Shown: in pieces, positions 25,006 through 33,602 of the stretch
How the letters are laid out: each line of letters begins with the position of its first letter
Numbering within the stretch: the stretch's first letter is position 1
Source of the DNA: Streptomyces rimosus
GTDB taxonomy: Bacteria; Actinomycetota; Actinomycetes; Streptomycetales; Streptomycetaceae
Assembly (NCBI RefSeq): GCF_008704655.1
Contig: NZ_CP023688.1
Coordinates: 1,178,001 to 1,242,000 of the forward strand
Length of the DNA: 64,000 bases
Direction: 5' to 3'
Translations under genes and position numbers: made by a program
Notes under the pieces: generated by a model
The model's database searches: none
The model's input: only the letters and a program-made list of their open reading frames with translations
Told to the model about the DNA's origin: nothing

Positions 25006-25887
25006 ATGGACACACCTGCCGAGCTGGGCCACTTCCTGAAGACCCGCCGCGCCCGCCTCCAGCCGGAGGACGTGGGCCTGCTCTCCTACGGCGGCCGGCG
25101 CCGCGTACCGGGCCTGCGCCGCGAGGAGCTGGCCCAGCTGGCCGGGGTGAGCGTCGCGTACTACACCCGCCTCGAACAGGGCCAGAGCCACAACGCCTCG
25201 GACGGTGTCCTCGAAGCACTGGCCCGCGCCCTGCGGCTGACCCCGGACGAGCGCGCGCACCTGCGCGACCTCGCGCGCCCCGCCAAGGCCCGCCGCCGCC
25301 CGGCCGTACGGCCCGACAAGGCGCGGTCCGGGGTGCTCCAGCTGCTCGCCGCACTGGACGGGGTGCCGGCCGTGGCGCTCGACCGCCGCTTCGAGGTACT
25401 GGCGTGGAACCCGCTGGGGCACGCGCTGCTGGCCGGGCACCTGGACCACGCGAGCCCCGGGCGTCCGCTGGACCGCCCCAACACCCAGCGGCTGCTGTTC
25501 CTCGACCCGCACACCCGCGAGCTGTACCCGGACCGCGAGACGGAGACCCGGCGGGCCGTCGCCGCGCTGCGCATGGCGGCCGGCCAGCACCCGGACGACC
25601 GGCAGCTGGCCGCCCTGATCGGTGAACTGTCCATGAAGAGCCCCGAGTTCAGCTCCCTGTGGGCCCGGCACGGAGTCAGCAACTGCACCTTCGGCGCCAA
25701 GCGCTTCCACCACCCGCTGGTCGGCGCGATGGAGCTGGACTTCGAGCTGATGCAGACGCCGGACGGCTCCGGGCAGGGCCTGCTGATGTACAGCGCACGG
25801 CCCGGTTCGCCGTCCGAGGCGGCGCTGCGGCTACTCGCCGCGCAGCACCTTCCAGAAGCCCGGGTCCTCGAACCCGAGCGCCCATAG
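25006..25887 (+). CDS. XRE-family regulator with MmyB-like ligand domain
   Basis: A 293-residue regulator. Residues 1-85 form an XRE helix-turn-helix with RRVPGLRREELAQLAGVSVAYYTRLEQG. Residues 105-290 match the MmyB/MLTR ligand-binding domain, with LDRRFEVLAWNPLGHALL near 126, RNTQ-like NTQRLLFLDP near 160 and the C-terminal FHHPLVGAMELDFELM. That domain binds fatty-acyl-type ligands in a solved homologue. Members often control a neighbouring oxidoreductase. Here the divergent quinone oxidoreductase-dehydrogenase operon is the obvious candidate. The last 57 bases overlap the convergent GH18 gene. Confidence 0.9.
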   Translation: MDTPAELGHFLKTRRARLQPEDVGLLSYGGRRRVPGLRREELAQLAGVSVAYYTRLEQGQSHNASDGVLEALARALRLTPDERAHLRDLARPAKARRRPAVRPDKARSGVLQLLAALDGVPAVALDRRFEVLAWNPLGHALLAGHLDHASPGRPLDRPNTQRLLFLDPHTRELYPDRETETRRAVAALRMAAGQHPDDRQLAALIGELSMKSPEFSSLWARHGVSNCTFGAKRFHHPLVGAMELDFELMQTPDGSGQGLLMYSARPGSPSEAALRLLAAQHLPEARVLEPERP

Positions 25888-26997
25888 GCCGGCGTTGCGC
25901 ACCCCGTACTTCCGCAGCAGCGGCAGGTGCGCCGCGACGCCGCGCGCGTCCTGGTACCAGACGTCGTGCACGGCACGGCCCACCCGGTACGTGAAGTGCG
26001 GCGTGCCCGATTTCGCGTCGAAGCGGTAGGCCACGCCCTTGCGACGGCGCAGCGCCTCCGCCTCCTTCCAGGTCAGGTGCTTGGCGCGGGCCTTGACGCC
26101 CCGGGTCCAGTCCCAGCCGTACCCGGGGAAGGCGATTTCGAGCTTGTCGCGCGGCACGGTGCCGGTGGCGTAGCGCAGGAACTCCTCGTACCAGGCGAGC
26201 GAGGACAGCGGGCCCGGGGAGCCCTCGGCCCAGTGCAGGTCGTAGCCCATGATCCGGACGCGGTCGGCGGCCTTGCCGAGGCGCGCGTAGTCGTACGCCT
26301 TGCCGGAGTGGGCGGTACGGGCCATGACCGTGATCACGCAGCTCTTGCCCCGGGCGTGCAGCTCGGCGCACAGCTCGTCGGCGAACAGCGCGTAGCCGGT
26401 GCGCACGCGGTCCCGCATCCGGGCGGTGCCGGTGGTCGCCATCGTCTCGTAGTCGAGGTCGACGCCGTCGTACGCGCGCGAGGCCACCAGCCGCAGCAGC
26501 GCCCTGATGTGCGCGCCGCGGCGGGCCGGGTCGTGCAGCAGGGGGGCCATGGTGGCGGCGTCCATGGATTCGTTGACGGTGGGCACGACCTTGATGCCGG
26601 CTTGGTGCAGCCCGGCGACGACCTGCCGGTCCCCCGCGCCCGGCTGGCTCTTGATGGTGGTGGCGGAGGTGGCCCGGTACCAGAAGGGGCTGACGGTGTG
26701 CAGCTGCGCGGCGTGCTGGAGGGCGTCGCGGTAGGCGCCCCGGGTGTCGCCCCAGTAGGGCAGCCAGGCGGAGACCGTACGGCCGGTCCCCGTGGCGGGT
26801 GCCTTGGCTCCGGGCGCCTCTGCGGTGCCGTCGCCGCCGGTGGCGGGCGGCGGCATGGCGGCGTGGGCCCGGTGCGCGGCCGTGCCGCCCGTACGGTCCT
26901 GGGCCGCCGCGCCGGGGGACAGTGCGGCGGCCACCCCGGACGCCGCCAGCAGGAACGCGATCCCGAGCCGCACTCGGGCAGCCGATGCATGATCCAT
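25831..26997 (-). CDS. Secreted glycoside hydrolase family 18 protein
   Basis: A 388-residue exported protein. The signal peptide (about 1-33) ends ALSPGAAAQ, and a linker rich in Ala, Pro and Gly runs to residue 72. The catalytic TIM barrel starts at VSAWLPYWGD and holds the GH18 motif YDGVDLDYE with the acid Glu at about residue 182. IMGYDLHWAEG and FPGYGWDW further on fit the YaaH/spore-germination branch rather than true chitinases. It probably acts on peptidoglycan or chito-oligomers outside the cell. The C-terminal 57 bases overlap the convergent XRE gene. Confidence 0.85.
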   Translation of the reverse strand: MDHASAARVRLGIAFLLAASGVAAALSPGAAAQDRTGGTAAHRAHAAMPPPATGGDGTAEAPGAKAPATGTGRTVSAWLPYWGDTRGAYRDALQHAAQLHTVSPFWYRATSATTIKSQPGAGDRQVVAGLHQAGIKVVPTVNESMDAATMAPLLHDPARRGAHIRALLRLVASRAYDGVDLDYETMATTGTARMRDRVRTGYALFADELCAELHARGKSCVITVMARTAHSGKAYDYARLGKAADRVRIMGYDLHWAEGSPGPLSSLAWYEEFLRYATGTVPRDKLEIAFPGYGWDWTRGVKARAKHLTWKEAEALRRRKGVAYRFDAKSGTPHFTYRVGRAVHDVWYQDARGVAAHLPLLRKYGVRNAGLWALGFEDPGFWKVLRGE

Positions 26998-27089
26998 GCC
27001 CCGAGCCTGTCCCGGGCGGGACGGTCCCGCCGCGCGGACTGCGCCGAACGGCCGCGTACGGGCCCGCCGTCCGGGCGTACGGCGGGCCG

Positions 27090-27974
27090 TCAGCCGCGGA
27101 TGTCCCCGGCGGCCTCCGCCGCCCGGCCGCCCGCCCCCAGCAGGCCGGTCGCCGTGAGGTCGGCGCGGCCGGCCAGGCGCAGGAACGCGCGGCGGGAGCC
27201 CTCGGTCACGATCCCCGGCAGGACGGCCCGCACCACCTGGCCCGCGCGCAGCCACGGCTGCGCGTAGACCGCGGCGGACCGCCGTTCGATGCCGCGCACC
27301 AGGCGGTCGGCCACCGGCGCGGCGTCGTAGGTCTTCGAAGCGGGCCACGGCAGGTGGGCGCGCAGCTCCCGCATCGCCGCCCGGCGGTCGGACGCCCGCA
27401 CCATCTCGGTGTCCGCCCAGCTCAGGTAGCCGACCCCGACGCCCACACCGCGGTGCGCCAGCTCCGCGCGCAGCACCTGCGCGAAGGTCTCCACCCCGGA
27501 CTTCGAGGCGCAGTACGCCGACAGCATCGGCGCCGGGCCCAGCGCCGCGAGGGAGGCGACCTGGAGGAAGTAGCCCCGGGTGCTCAGGAGGGCGGGCAGG
27601 AAGGCGCGGGCGGTCACCGCGCTGCCGATCAGATTGACCTCGACGACCCGGCGCCATACGGCCGGATCGGTGTCGAGGAAGGGGCCGCCCGCCACCACCC
27701 CGGCGTTGGCGACGACGACGGACGGCGGGCCGAAGCGGCGCTGCACGAGCGCGGCGGCGCGGTCCATCGCGTCCTCGTCGGTCACATCCACCGGCCAGTG
27801 GGCGGCGTGCCCCGGCAGGCCGGCCGCGACCCGCTCCAACTCGTCCTCCTCCAGGCCGAGCAGCGCCACGTCGGCACCCCGCCGTACGAGTGAACGCGCC
27901 ATGTGCGCCCCCAGGCCGCGCGCCGCTCCGGTCACCACGGCCGTGCGCCCGAGCAGGGGAAGGTCGTGGCTCAT
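27090..27974 (-). CDS. Short-chain dehydrogenase/reductase
   Basis: A 294-residue classical SDR. TGAARGLGAHMARSLVRRGAD gives the TGxxxGxG cofactor loop at about 15-22, and VVANAGV lies near 90. The catalytic Ser is in LQVASLAALG, with Tyr and Lys in SAYCASKSG near 158-163. The C-terminus is about 40 residues longer than usual, with a hydrophobic end. ATG at 27972-27974. It is divergent from the SRPBCC-oxidoreductase pair and may act with them on a lipid or terpenoid, but this rests only on position. Confidence 0.87.
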   Translation of the reverse strand: MSHDLPLLGRTAVVTGAARGLGAHMARSLVRRGADVALLGLEEDELERVAAGLPGHAAHWPVDVTDEDAMDRAAALVQRRFGPPSVVVANAGVVAGGPFLDTDPAVWRRVVEVNLIGSAVTARAFLPALLSTRGYFLQVASLAALGPAPMLSAYCASKSGVETFAQVLRAELAHRGVGVGVGYLSWADTEMVRASDRRAAMRELRAHLPWPASKTYDAAPVADRLVRGIERRSAAVYAQPWLRAGQVVRAVLPGIVTEGSRRAFLRLAGRADLTATGLLGAGGRAAEAAGDIRG

Positions 27975-28172
27975 GTCGGTCCTCCACGGTCTGCGTGCGG
28001 TGCCCGGCCGGTACGGGGCGGCCGGTCCAACGTAACGCCGTGGCGGCCGGGCGGCCCGTGTGGTCCGGCGCTTCCTGGGCACCCGGACTAGGTCCCGGAG
28101 GCCGGCAGGAAGGGACCGGCCTAGGCTGGCGAGCACACGCCGACGACCGGCTCCCCCGACGTTGGAGACCGC

Positions 28173-28628
28173 ATGGCGGTAAGACATCAGCTGATCAAGA
28201 GGCACCCCGACACGGTGTGGGCGGTGCTCGCCGACGGCGGCCGGTACCAGGACTGGGTGGTCGGCCCGTACCGGTCGCAGCCGTGCGAGGGGGTCTGGCC
28301 GGAGCTGGGATCGACGATCAGCTACAGCGTGCACCTGGGGCCGTGGTCGCTCAGCGGGCGGACCGTCGTACGGCGCTGCGAGCCGCCCAAGGAACTGGAG
28401 CTCGAAGTGGACAGCGGCGCGCTGGGCACCGCGCGGATCGCCGTGGAGATCCGCCCCTGGGGCGAGCACGCCCTGGTGATCATGGACGAGCACCCCCTCC
28501 AGGGCCCCGGCGGGCTGCTGCACAACACCGTCCTGGACGCCCTGTTCCAGCTCCGGCACCGCAGCATGCTCAAGCGGCTGGCCAGAGTCGTGGAGAGCCG
28601 GCCTCGGCAGCCGGGCGAGGCGGTGTGA
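28173..28628 (+). CDS. SRPBCC-family protein (polyketide cyclase-like fold)
   Basis: A 151-residue single-domain protein. VRHQLIKRHPDTVWAVLADG at the start and WSLSGRTVVRRCEPPKELELEV in the middle follow the START/SRPBCC helix-grip fold, ending in a long C-terminal helix. The fold makes a deep pocket for hydrophobic ligands. There is no sign of catalytic residues. It is followed after 52 bases by a carotenoid-desaturase-like oxidoreductase on the same strand, so a role in handling that enzyme's lipid substrate is plausible. Confidence 0.78.
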   Translation: MAVRHQLIKRHPDTVWAVLADGGRYQDWVVGPYRSQPCEGVWPELGSTISYSVHLGPWSLSGRTVVRRCEPPKELELEVDSGALGTARIAVEIRPWGEHALVIMDEHPLQGPGGLLHNTVLDALFQLRHRSMLKRLARVVESRPRQPGEAV

Positions 28629-28680
28629 TGGCGCGGCTCACGGGCGTACGGGCCCCGGCCCCGGCGGACAGGAGGCGGCC

Positions 28681-30318
28681 ATGCCGGACGCGGTGGTGAT
28701 CGGCGCGGGCCCGAACGGGCTGGTGGCCGCCAACCTCCTGGCCGACGCGGGCTGGAGCGTGGAGGTCCTGGAGGCGCAGCCGGAAGCGGGCGGCGCGGTC
28801 CGCAGCGACCGCGGCGTCCACCCCGACTACGTCAACGACCTGTGCAGCTCCTTCTACCCGCTGGCCGCCGCCTCCCCCGTGCTCGCCGCCCTGCGCCTGG
28901 AGGACCACGGGCTGCGCTGGAGCCACGCGCCCATCGTCCTGGCGCACCCGCTGACCGACGGCCGGTGCGCGGTGCTGGAACGCCGGATGCCGGCCACCGC
29001 CGACGGGCTGGACCGCTTCGCGGCGGGCGACGGCGACGCCTGGCGACGGCTCTGCGAGATCTGGGAACGGGTGGGCCCGGACATCCTGAAGGCCCTGTTC
29101 ACACCGTTCCCGCCGGTGGTGGCCACGGCCCGGCTCGCCGCCCGGCTGCGCAGCGCGGGCGGCCTGCGGCTGGCCCGCACGCTGGTACTGCCGGTGCGGC
29201 GCCTGGGTGACGAGGAGTTCGGCGGCGAGGGCGGGCGGCTGCTGCTCGCGGGCAACGCCCTGCACGCCGATCTCGCGCCGGAGGCAGCGGGCAGCGGCGG
29301 CTTCGGATGGCTGATGTCCATGCTCGGCCAGACGTACGGCTTTCCGGTGCCGGTCGGCGGCGCGGGCGCGCTGACCGAGGCCCTGGTGCGGCGGATGGAG
29401 TCGCGCGGTGGTGTGCTGCGCTGCGACGAGCGCGTGGCCGAGGTCGTCGTACGGGCGGGCCGGGCCGTGGCGGTGCGCACCGCGGGCGGCGAGACGGTGC
29501 CGGCGGGCCGTGCCGTGCTGGCCGATGTCTCCGTACCGTCCCTCTACGGCGAGCTGGTCGACCGCCGGCATCTGCCCACCCGGCTGCTGGCCGATCTGCG
29601 CCGCTTCCAGTGGGACTTCGCGACGTTCAAGGTCGACTGGGCGCTGGACGGGCCGGTGCCCTGGACCGCGCCCGGGGCGGCGACCGCGGGCACCGTGCAC
29701 CTGGCCGACGGCGTCGACGAACTGACCCGGTTCGCGGCGCAGCTGGCGGCGGGCCGGGTCCCGGACCGGCCGTTCGCCCTCTTCGGGCAGATGACCACCG
29801 CCGACGCCACCCGTTCACCGGCCGGTACGGAGTCGGCCTGGGCGTACACCCATGTGCCGCACGACGTGCGCGCGGACGCCGGGGAGGACGGCATCACCGG
29901 CGCCTGGCGGGACGGCGAGCGGCAGGCGATGGCGGACCGGGTGGAGGAGCAGGTGGAGCGGTACGCGCCGGGTTTCCGTAGCCGTATCCGGGCCCGCCGC
30001 ATCCTCGCGCCGCCCACGTTGCAGGCGCTCGACGCCAATCTGCACGGCGGCGCCATCAACGGCGGTACGACCGCCATGCACCAGCAGCTCGTCTTCCGCC
30101 CCGTTCCGGGCACCGGGCGCCCGGAGACGCCGGTCAAGGGCCTGTTCCTGGCGTCGGCCGGTGCGCATCCGGGTGGTGGTGTGCACGGCGCGCCCGGAGC
30201 CAACGCGGCGCGCGCTGCCCTGCGCAAGCGGTCGCCGAGCAGCGCGCTCAGTCGCCTTCAGCGGTCGCTGACGGGCCGTAACCGGCTCGGTGAGCGGCCG
30301 GACGATCCCACGGAGTGA
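28681..30318 (+). CDS. FAD-dependent oxidoreductase, phytoene desaturase-like
   Basis: A 545-residue CrtI-like flavoprotein. The Rossmann loop VVIGAGPNGLVAANLLADAGWSVEVLEA is at 4-32. A CrtI-type GFPVPVGGAGALTEALVRRM segment is near 222, and the C-terminal FAD block FLASAGAHPGGGVHGAPGANAA is near 490. Relatives desaturate, isomerise or oxidise carotenoids or other polyprenyl lipids. It sits with an SRPBCC protein and is convergent with a terpene synthase, but no phytoene synthase or prenyltransferase is in the window. The substrate is therefore open. Confidence 0.85.
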   Translation: MPDAVVIGAGPNGLVAANLLADAGWSVEVLEAQPEAGGAVRSDRGVHPDYVNDLCSSFYPLAAASPVLAALRLEDHGLRWSHAPIVLAHPLTDGRCAVLERRMPATADGLDRFAAGDGDAWRRLCEIWERVGPDILKALFTPFPPVVATARLAARLRSAGGLRLARTLVLPVRRLGDEEFGGEGGRLLLAGNALHADLAPEAAGSGGFGWLMSMLGQTYGFPVPVGGAGALTEALVRRMESRGGVLRCDERVAEVVVRAGRAVAVRTAGGETVPAGRAVLADVSVPSLYGELVDRRHLPTRLLADLRRFQWDFATFKVDWALDGPVPWTAPGAATAGTVHLADGVDELTRFAAQLAAGRVPDRPFALFGQMTTADATRSPAGTESAWAYTHVPHDVRADAGEDGITGAWRDGERQAMADRVEEQVERYAPGFRSRIRARRILAPPTLQALDANLHGGAINGGTTAMHQQLVFRPVPGTGRPETPVKGLFLASAGAHPGGGVHGAPGANAARAALRKRSPSSALSRLQRSLTGRNRLGERPDDPTE

Positions 30319-30382
30319 CGGGCGCCGGGGTTTCGGGACGTCGGGCTTGGGGGCGTCGGGCCCAGTTCCGCGCGCGCCAGGG

Positions 30383-31504
30383 TCAGGTCGTGGCCGCCAT
30401 CGCTCCGGCAGACGTACGTGCCGCCTCCGCCCTCTCGTGCGGCGCCGCGTCGTCGTCCGGAACCAGGCCCCACCACCAGGAGATGACGGGGATGTCCAGG
30501 GGCGCGCGGCTGTCGTCGGTGGGTGTGGAGCACAGTGTCGAGGGCAGCCGGGCCGGGTCTTCCGGGGTGGTGTAGCGCCGGGAGGTGATGCCCCAGTCCT
30601 GGGACCCGCGGATGAACGTGCCCAGGTTGTGCAGGTACTGGCGCAGCTGCGGGCTGCCCTGCTGCCGCAGGTGCGCGCTCAGCCGCATGAACAGCGTCAT
30701 CACGCGGTCCCGCTGGGCGATCGCCGTGGTCAGCGCCTCGTCCGGGGAGGTGCCGTACTCGTTCTGCAGCACCCTCAGGACGTTGAGGTAGTAGCCCTCC
30801 CCGCGGCTCTCCTTGTGGTGGGAGAAGATGTCGTTGTCCCAGGTGATGATGAAGGAGGCCATCTCGGCCGCGGCGCGCACGGACGTGTGCTCGCGCTCGT
30901 GCGGCTGGAGTTCGTAGCCGTGGCCCATCTCCAGCATCGGCAGGACCACCGAGGTCGCCCCGTCGTACAGGCGCATCAGGGTGTAGTCGGGCAGGCTGGG
31001 CACGGTGCCGGAGCGCCGGTAGGACGCCTCCCACACGACGGAGAAGAAGTATTCGCGCAGCGCGTCGATCCAGCGCGCGGTCTGGCCCGCGGTGCCGTAC
31101 CGGCTCATCCGGTGCCGCAGGTCGCGCAGCCCCTCGGCGAGGCTGTCGCCCGGCAGGACCGGGGACTCGGGGTTCTGCGCGACGCGCAGCAGCCGGTGCA
31201 GTACGCCCGTCAGCTCCCCCGGGTCGTGCCCGAGGTCGCTCTCCTCGCAGTAGCCGTCGTCGACGCCGAACAGCCACAGCACGAAGTCCGCGAGGAGGGA
31301 GACGACCTCCTCGCGGCCGTCGGGCAGGATGCGCGCGGCGAAGCCGCCGATCCCATGGGTGACCAGGCGCCCGCGCAGCTCGTCGGAGCCTATGGAGAAA
31401 CGTTCCGCCCAAGCCGTCGTCCGGGCTTCGATCTCCAGATGCCGGGGGTGCACGGCGGGCGGAAGGGGCGAGTAGGTCGGCGGAACGGTCAGCTCGGGTC
31501 CCAC
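30383..31504 (-). CDS. Class I terpene synthase
   Basis: A 373-residue bacterial terpene cyclase. The Asp-rich metal motif is DDGYCEE at 82-88. The NSE triad reads NDIFSHHKE at 224-232 with Asn224, Ser228 and Glu232, and an RRY pair lies near 319. These bind three magnesium ions and the diphosphate. Length fits a mono-, sesqui- or diterpene cyclase of the actinobacterial alpha-domain type. The product cannot be read from sequence; geosmin synthase is excluded by its double length. GTG at 31502-31504 has a GAGAGG ribosome site. It is divergent from a SAM methyltransferase across a perfect palindrome. Confidence 0.9.
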   Translation of the reverse strand: MGPELTVPPTYSPLPPAVHPRHLEIEARTTAWAERFSIGSDELRGRLVTHGIGGFAARILPDGREEVVSLLADFVLWLFGVDDGYCEESDLGHDPGELTGVLHRLLRVAQNPESPVLPGDSLAEGLRDLRHRMSRYGTAGQTARWIDALREYFFSVVWEASYRRSGTVPSLPDYTLMRLYDGATSVVLPMLEMGHGYELQPHEREHTSVRAAAEMASFIITWDNDIFSHHKESRGEGYYLNVLRVLQNEYGTSPDEALTTAIAQRDRVMTLFMRLSAHLRQQGSPQLRQYLHNLGTFIRGSQDWGITSRRYTTPEDPARLPSTLCSTPTDDSRAPLDIPVISWWWGLVPDDDAAPHERAEAARTSAGAMAATT

Positions 31505-31580
31505 TCGTGACCACCTCTCAGCATCGGCACGGCATGGCGGCCGGGGCTCGGAACCGGACAGTCCGGTCCTTGACTGATCA

Positions 31581-31595
31581 ACTATGGCGCATAGT
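31581..31595. promoter_or_regulatory. Perfect palindrome between terpene synthase and methyltransferase
   Basis: ACTATG and CATAGT are perfect 6-base arms around GCG (31581-31595). The palindrome lies in the 281-base intergenic region, 77 bases from the terpene synthase start. A TTGACT (31570-31575) with TAGTAC (31592-31597) could be a plus-strand promoter that overlaps the palindrome, so a bound repressor would block it. This is inference. Confidence 0.5.
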
Positions 31596-31785
31596 ACGCA
31601 CCCCGGCCCCCTGATCCAATAGCGTCTTGGTGTCTATGACAAGTTTCTGGAGGAGCGGCGTCCGGTTCCCTTCGGCACCGGGTTCTTCGCGGCGCTCGCG
31701 GCAGACCGGGCAGCCCGTACGCCGAGTTGGACGCCGTCCCCTGACGGGGCATCGGCCGCTGACCGGCGCGAGGACGGGAGGAACT

Positions 31786-32601
31786 GTGACGATCTTCACC
31801 CCCTTCGACACGGCGGAGCGCCGGGCCTGGGCCGGGCGGGCCGCGGCGTACGAGCGGAGCTTCGCCACGCTCTGCGCCCACCCGGTGCCCGCGCTGCTCG
31901 ACGCGGCGGGGGTGCGCCGCGGCCTGCGCGTGCTCGACGCCGGGACCGGGACCGGCAACGCCGCCCAGGCCGCGGGCAGCAGGGGCGCCACGGTGACGGC
32001 CGTGGACGCGGACCCCGGCATGGCCACCCGCGCGGCGGCGACCGCCCCGGACACGGCCGTCTGCGTGGCCGCGCTGCCCCGCCTCCCCTTCGCCGACGGC
32101 CACTTCGACGCCGTGGTGGGCAATCTCGTGCTCAACCACGTCGGGCGCCCCCGCGCGGCACTCGCCGAACTGCGCCGGGTCGCGCGGCCGGGCGCCCGGA
32201 TCGCGCTCTCCATCTGGGCGGCCCCACCGGCGCCCGGCCAGGCCCTGTTCGGCCGCGCCCTCCAGGCCGCCGGCGTGACCCGGCCCGCCCATCTGCCCAC
32301 GCTCGCCGCCGAGGACGACTTCCCGCGTACGGAAGAGGGCTTCGGTGGCCTCCTCCACGAAACCGGCCTCACCGCCGTCCGCTGCGAAACCCTCACCTGG
32401 GAGCACCGGACCACCGCCGAGCAGTGGTGGAGCGGACCTGCCGCCGGTGTCGCGTCGGCCGGGCAGATCCTGGTGAGCCGACCGCCCGAGGTCATCACCG
32501 AGGTCAGGCGTCAGTACGACGCGCTGTGCGCGGAGTTCATGGGCCCGGACGGGATGCTCGTACTCCCCCACACCGCCCTGCTGGCCAGCGCCCAGGTTTG
32601 A
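31786..32601 (+). CDS. SAM-dependent methyltransferase (class I)
   Basis: A 271-residue methyltransferase. Motif I is VLDAGTGTGNAAQAAG near 48-63, then VTAVDADPGM (acidic loop), LPFADGHFDAVVGNLVLNHV and LRRVARPGARIALSIW (motifs post-I to III). The GTG at 31786 is chosen because GGAGG lies 5 bases upstream. A much longer in-frame reading back to 31627 has no such site and no homology. The substrate domain after residue 150 is not diagnostic. It is divergent from the terpene synthase and could methylate a prenyl diphosphate or product, but ubiquinone/menaquinone-type methyltransferases look alike. Confidence 0.82.
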   Translation: MTIFTPFDTAERRAWAGRAAAYERSFATLCAHPVPALLDAAGVRRGLRVLDAGTGTGNAAQAAGSRGATVTAVDADPGMATRAAATAPDTAVCVAALPRLPFADGHFDAVVGNLVLNHVGRPRAALAELRRVARPGARIALSIWAAPPAPGQALFGRALQAAGVTRPAHLPTLAAEDDFPRTEEGFGGLLHETGLTAVRCETLTWEHRTTAEQWWSGPAAGVASAGQILVSRPPEVITEVRRQYDALCAEFMGPDGMLVLPHTALLASAQV

Positions 32602-32625
32602 AAGCAGCCCCGGCGCCGCCTCACC

Positions 32626-33546
32626 TTACGCAGCCCCCGGCAGAAAGTCCCGCAGATGCGCGAGCAGCGCCCCCGGCGCCTCTTCCGCGATGAAGTGCCC
32701 GCACTCCGGGATCTCGGCGCCGGTGACCTGCTCCGGGCGGGCCGAGTGGTCCCGCCAGATGTCCAGCGTCGGCAACTGCGCGGGCAGGCCGGCCGCTCCC
32801 CATAGGGCCAGTACGGGTACGGTCAGCAACCGCCCCTCGGCGAAGTCCGCGTCGTCCAGGGCGATGTCGGTCTCCGTGGCGCGGTAGTCGTCGAAGCCGG
32901 CGCGCAGCGCGCCGGGGCGGGAGAACGCCGTCACGTACGCGTCCACGGCCTCGTCGGTCAGCGCGTGCCGGTTGTAGGTCCAGCGCTCGAAGAAGTACTC
33001 CAGGTAGCCGCGCACGTCCTGGCCGGCCAGCCGCTCGGGCAGGTCGGGCTGGAAGTGGAAGAACCAGTGCCAGTACCCGGAGGCGATGGTGGCGTCCACG
33101 CGGCGCATCACCTCGCGGGTCGGCACGATGTCCAGTACGGCGATCCGCTCCACCTGTTCGGGGCGGTCCAGCGCCCAGCGGTGGGCGACCCGCGCGCCCC
33201 GGTCGTGCCCGACCACACTGGCCCGTTCACAGCCCAGCGACTCGACGAGACCGGCCATGTCGGCGGCCATCGTCCGCTTGTCGTAACCGGTCGTGGGCTT
33301 GTCGCTGAGGCCGTAGCCGCGCAGGTCGGGCGCCACCACGGTGTAATCGCGGGCCAGTTCGCCGAGGACCGGCCACCAGCAGCGGGAGGTCTGCGGCCAG
33401 CCGTGCAGCAGCACCACCAGCGGCCCGGAGCCCGCCCTTGTGTAGTGCAGCCGTACGCCGTTCACCTGGGCCACGCCCGTCGTCGTGCCGCTTGTGGTCG
33501 TACCGTCCGCCACCTGTTGCCTCCCACGCGATTTCGCAGCCGTCAT
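32626..33546 (-). CDS. Alpha/beta hydrolase, haloacetate dehalogenase-like
   Basis: A 306-residue hydrolase. HGWP at 49-51 forms the oxyanion side. The nucleophile elbow VVGHDRGARVAHR has Asp115 where esterases have Ser, and GHFIAEEAP near 284 carries the catalytic His. An Asp nucleophile means haloalkanoate dehalogenase or epoxide hydrolase chemistry, and the DRGARVAHRWALDRPEQV phrase and FDDYRA segment near 220 fit fluoroacetate dehalogenases best. The first 25 residues are unconserved and the true start may be a later GTG. It is divergent from a CGNR regulator over a palindrome, so it is probably inducible. Confidence 0.83.
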   Translation of the reverse strand: MTAAKSRGRQQVADGTTTSGTTTGVAQVNGVRLHYTRAGSGPLVVLLHGWPQTSRCWWPVLGELARDYTVVAPDLRGYGLSDKPTTGYDKRTMAADMAGLVESLGCERASVVGHDRGARVAHRWALDRPEQVERIAVLDIVPTREVMRRVDATIASGYWHWFFHFQPDLPERLAGQDVRGYLEYFFERWTYNRHALTDEAVDAYVTAFSRPGALRAGFDDYRATETDIALDDADFAEGRLLTVPVLALWGAAGLPAQLPTLDIWRDHSARPEQVTGAEIPECGHFIAEEAPGALLAHLRDFLPGAA

Positions 33547-33577
33547 CGCACCGGACCGCCCTGCGGCCCGCGTCTTT

Positions 33578-33598
33578 CTAACCCTCTCAGGGGGTTAG
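33578..33598. promoter_or_regulatory. Inverted repeat operator between hydrolase and CGNR gene
   Basis: CTAACCC (33578-33584) and GGGTTAG (33592-33598) are perfect 7-base arms, 7 bases apart. They sit in the 56-base divergent interval, ending 5 bases before the GTG of the CGNR gene. Protein binding here would block both genes. The CGNR protein is the obvious binder (autoregulation); this is inference. Confidence 0.6.
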
Positions 33599-33602
33599 TA
33601 CA

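Noticed and set aside
31627..31700. A possible tRNA 3-prime end or attachment-site remnant; the frame reads GVRFPSAP, a phrase often seen in translated tRNA ends.
   Set aside because: The T-stem does not pair well, the conserved purine-A of the T-loop is missing, and no acceptor or anticodon stem can be built upstream.
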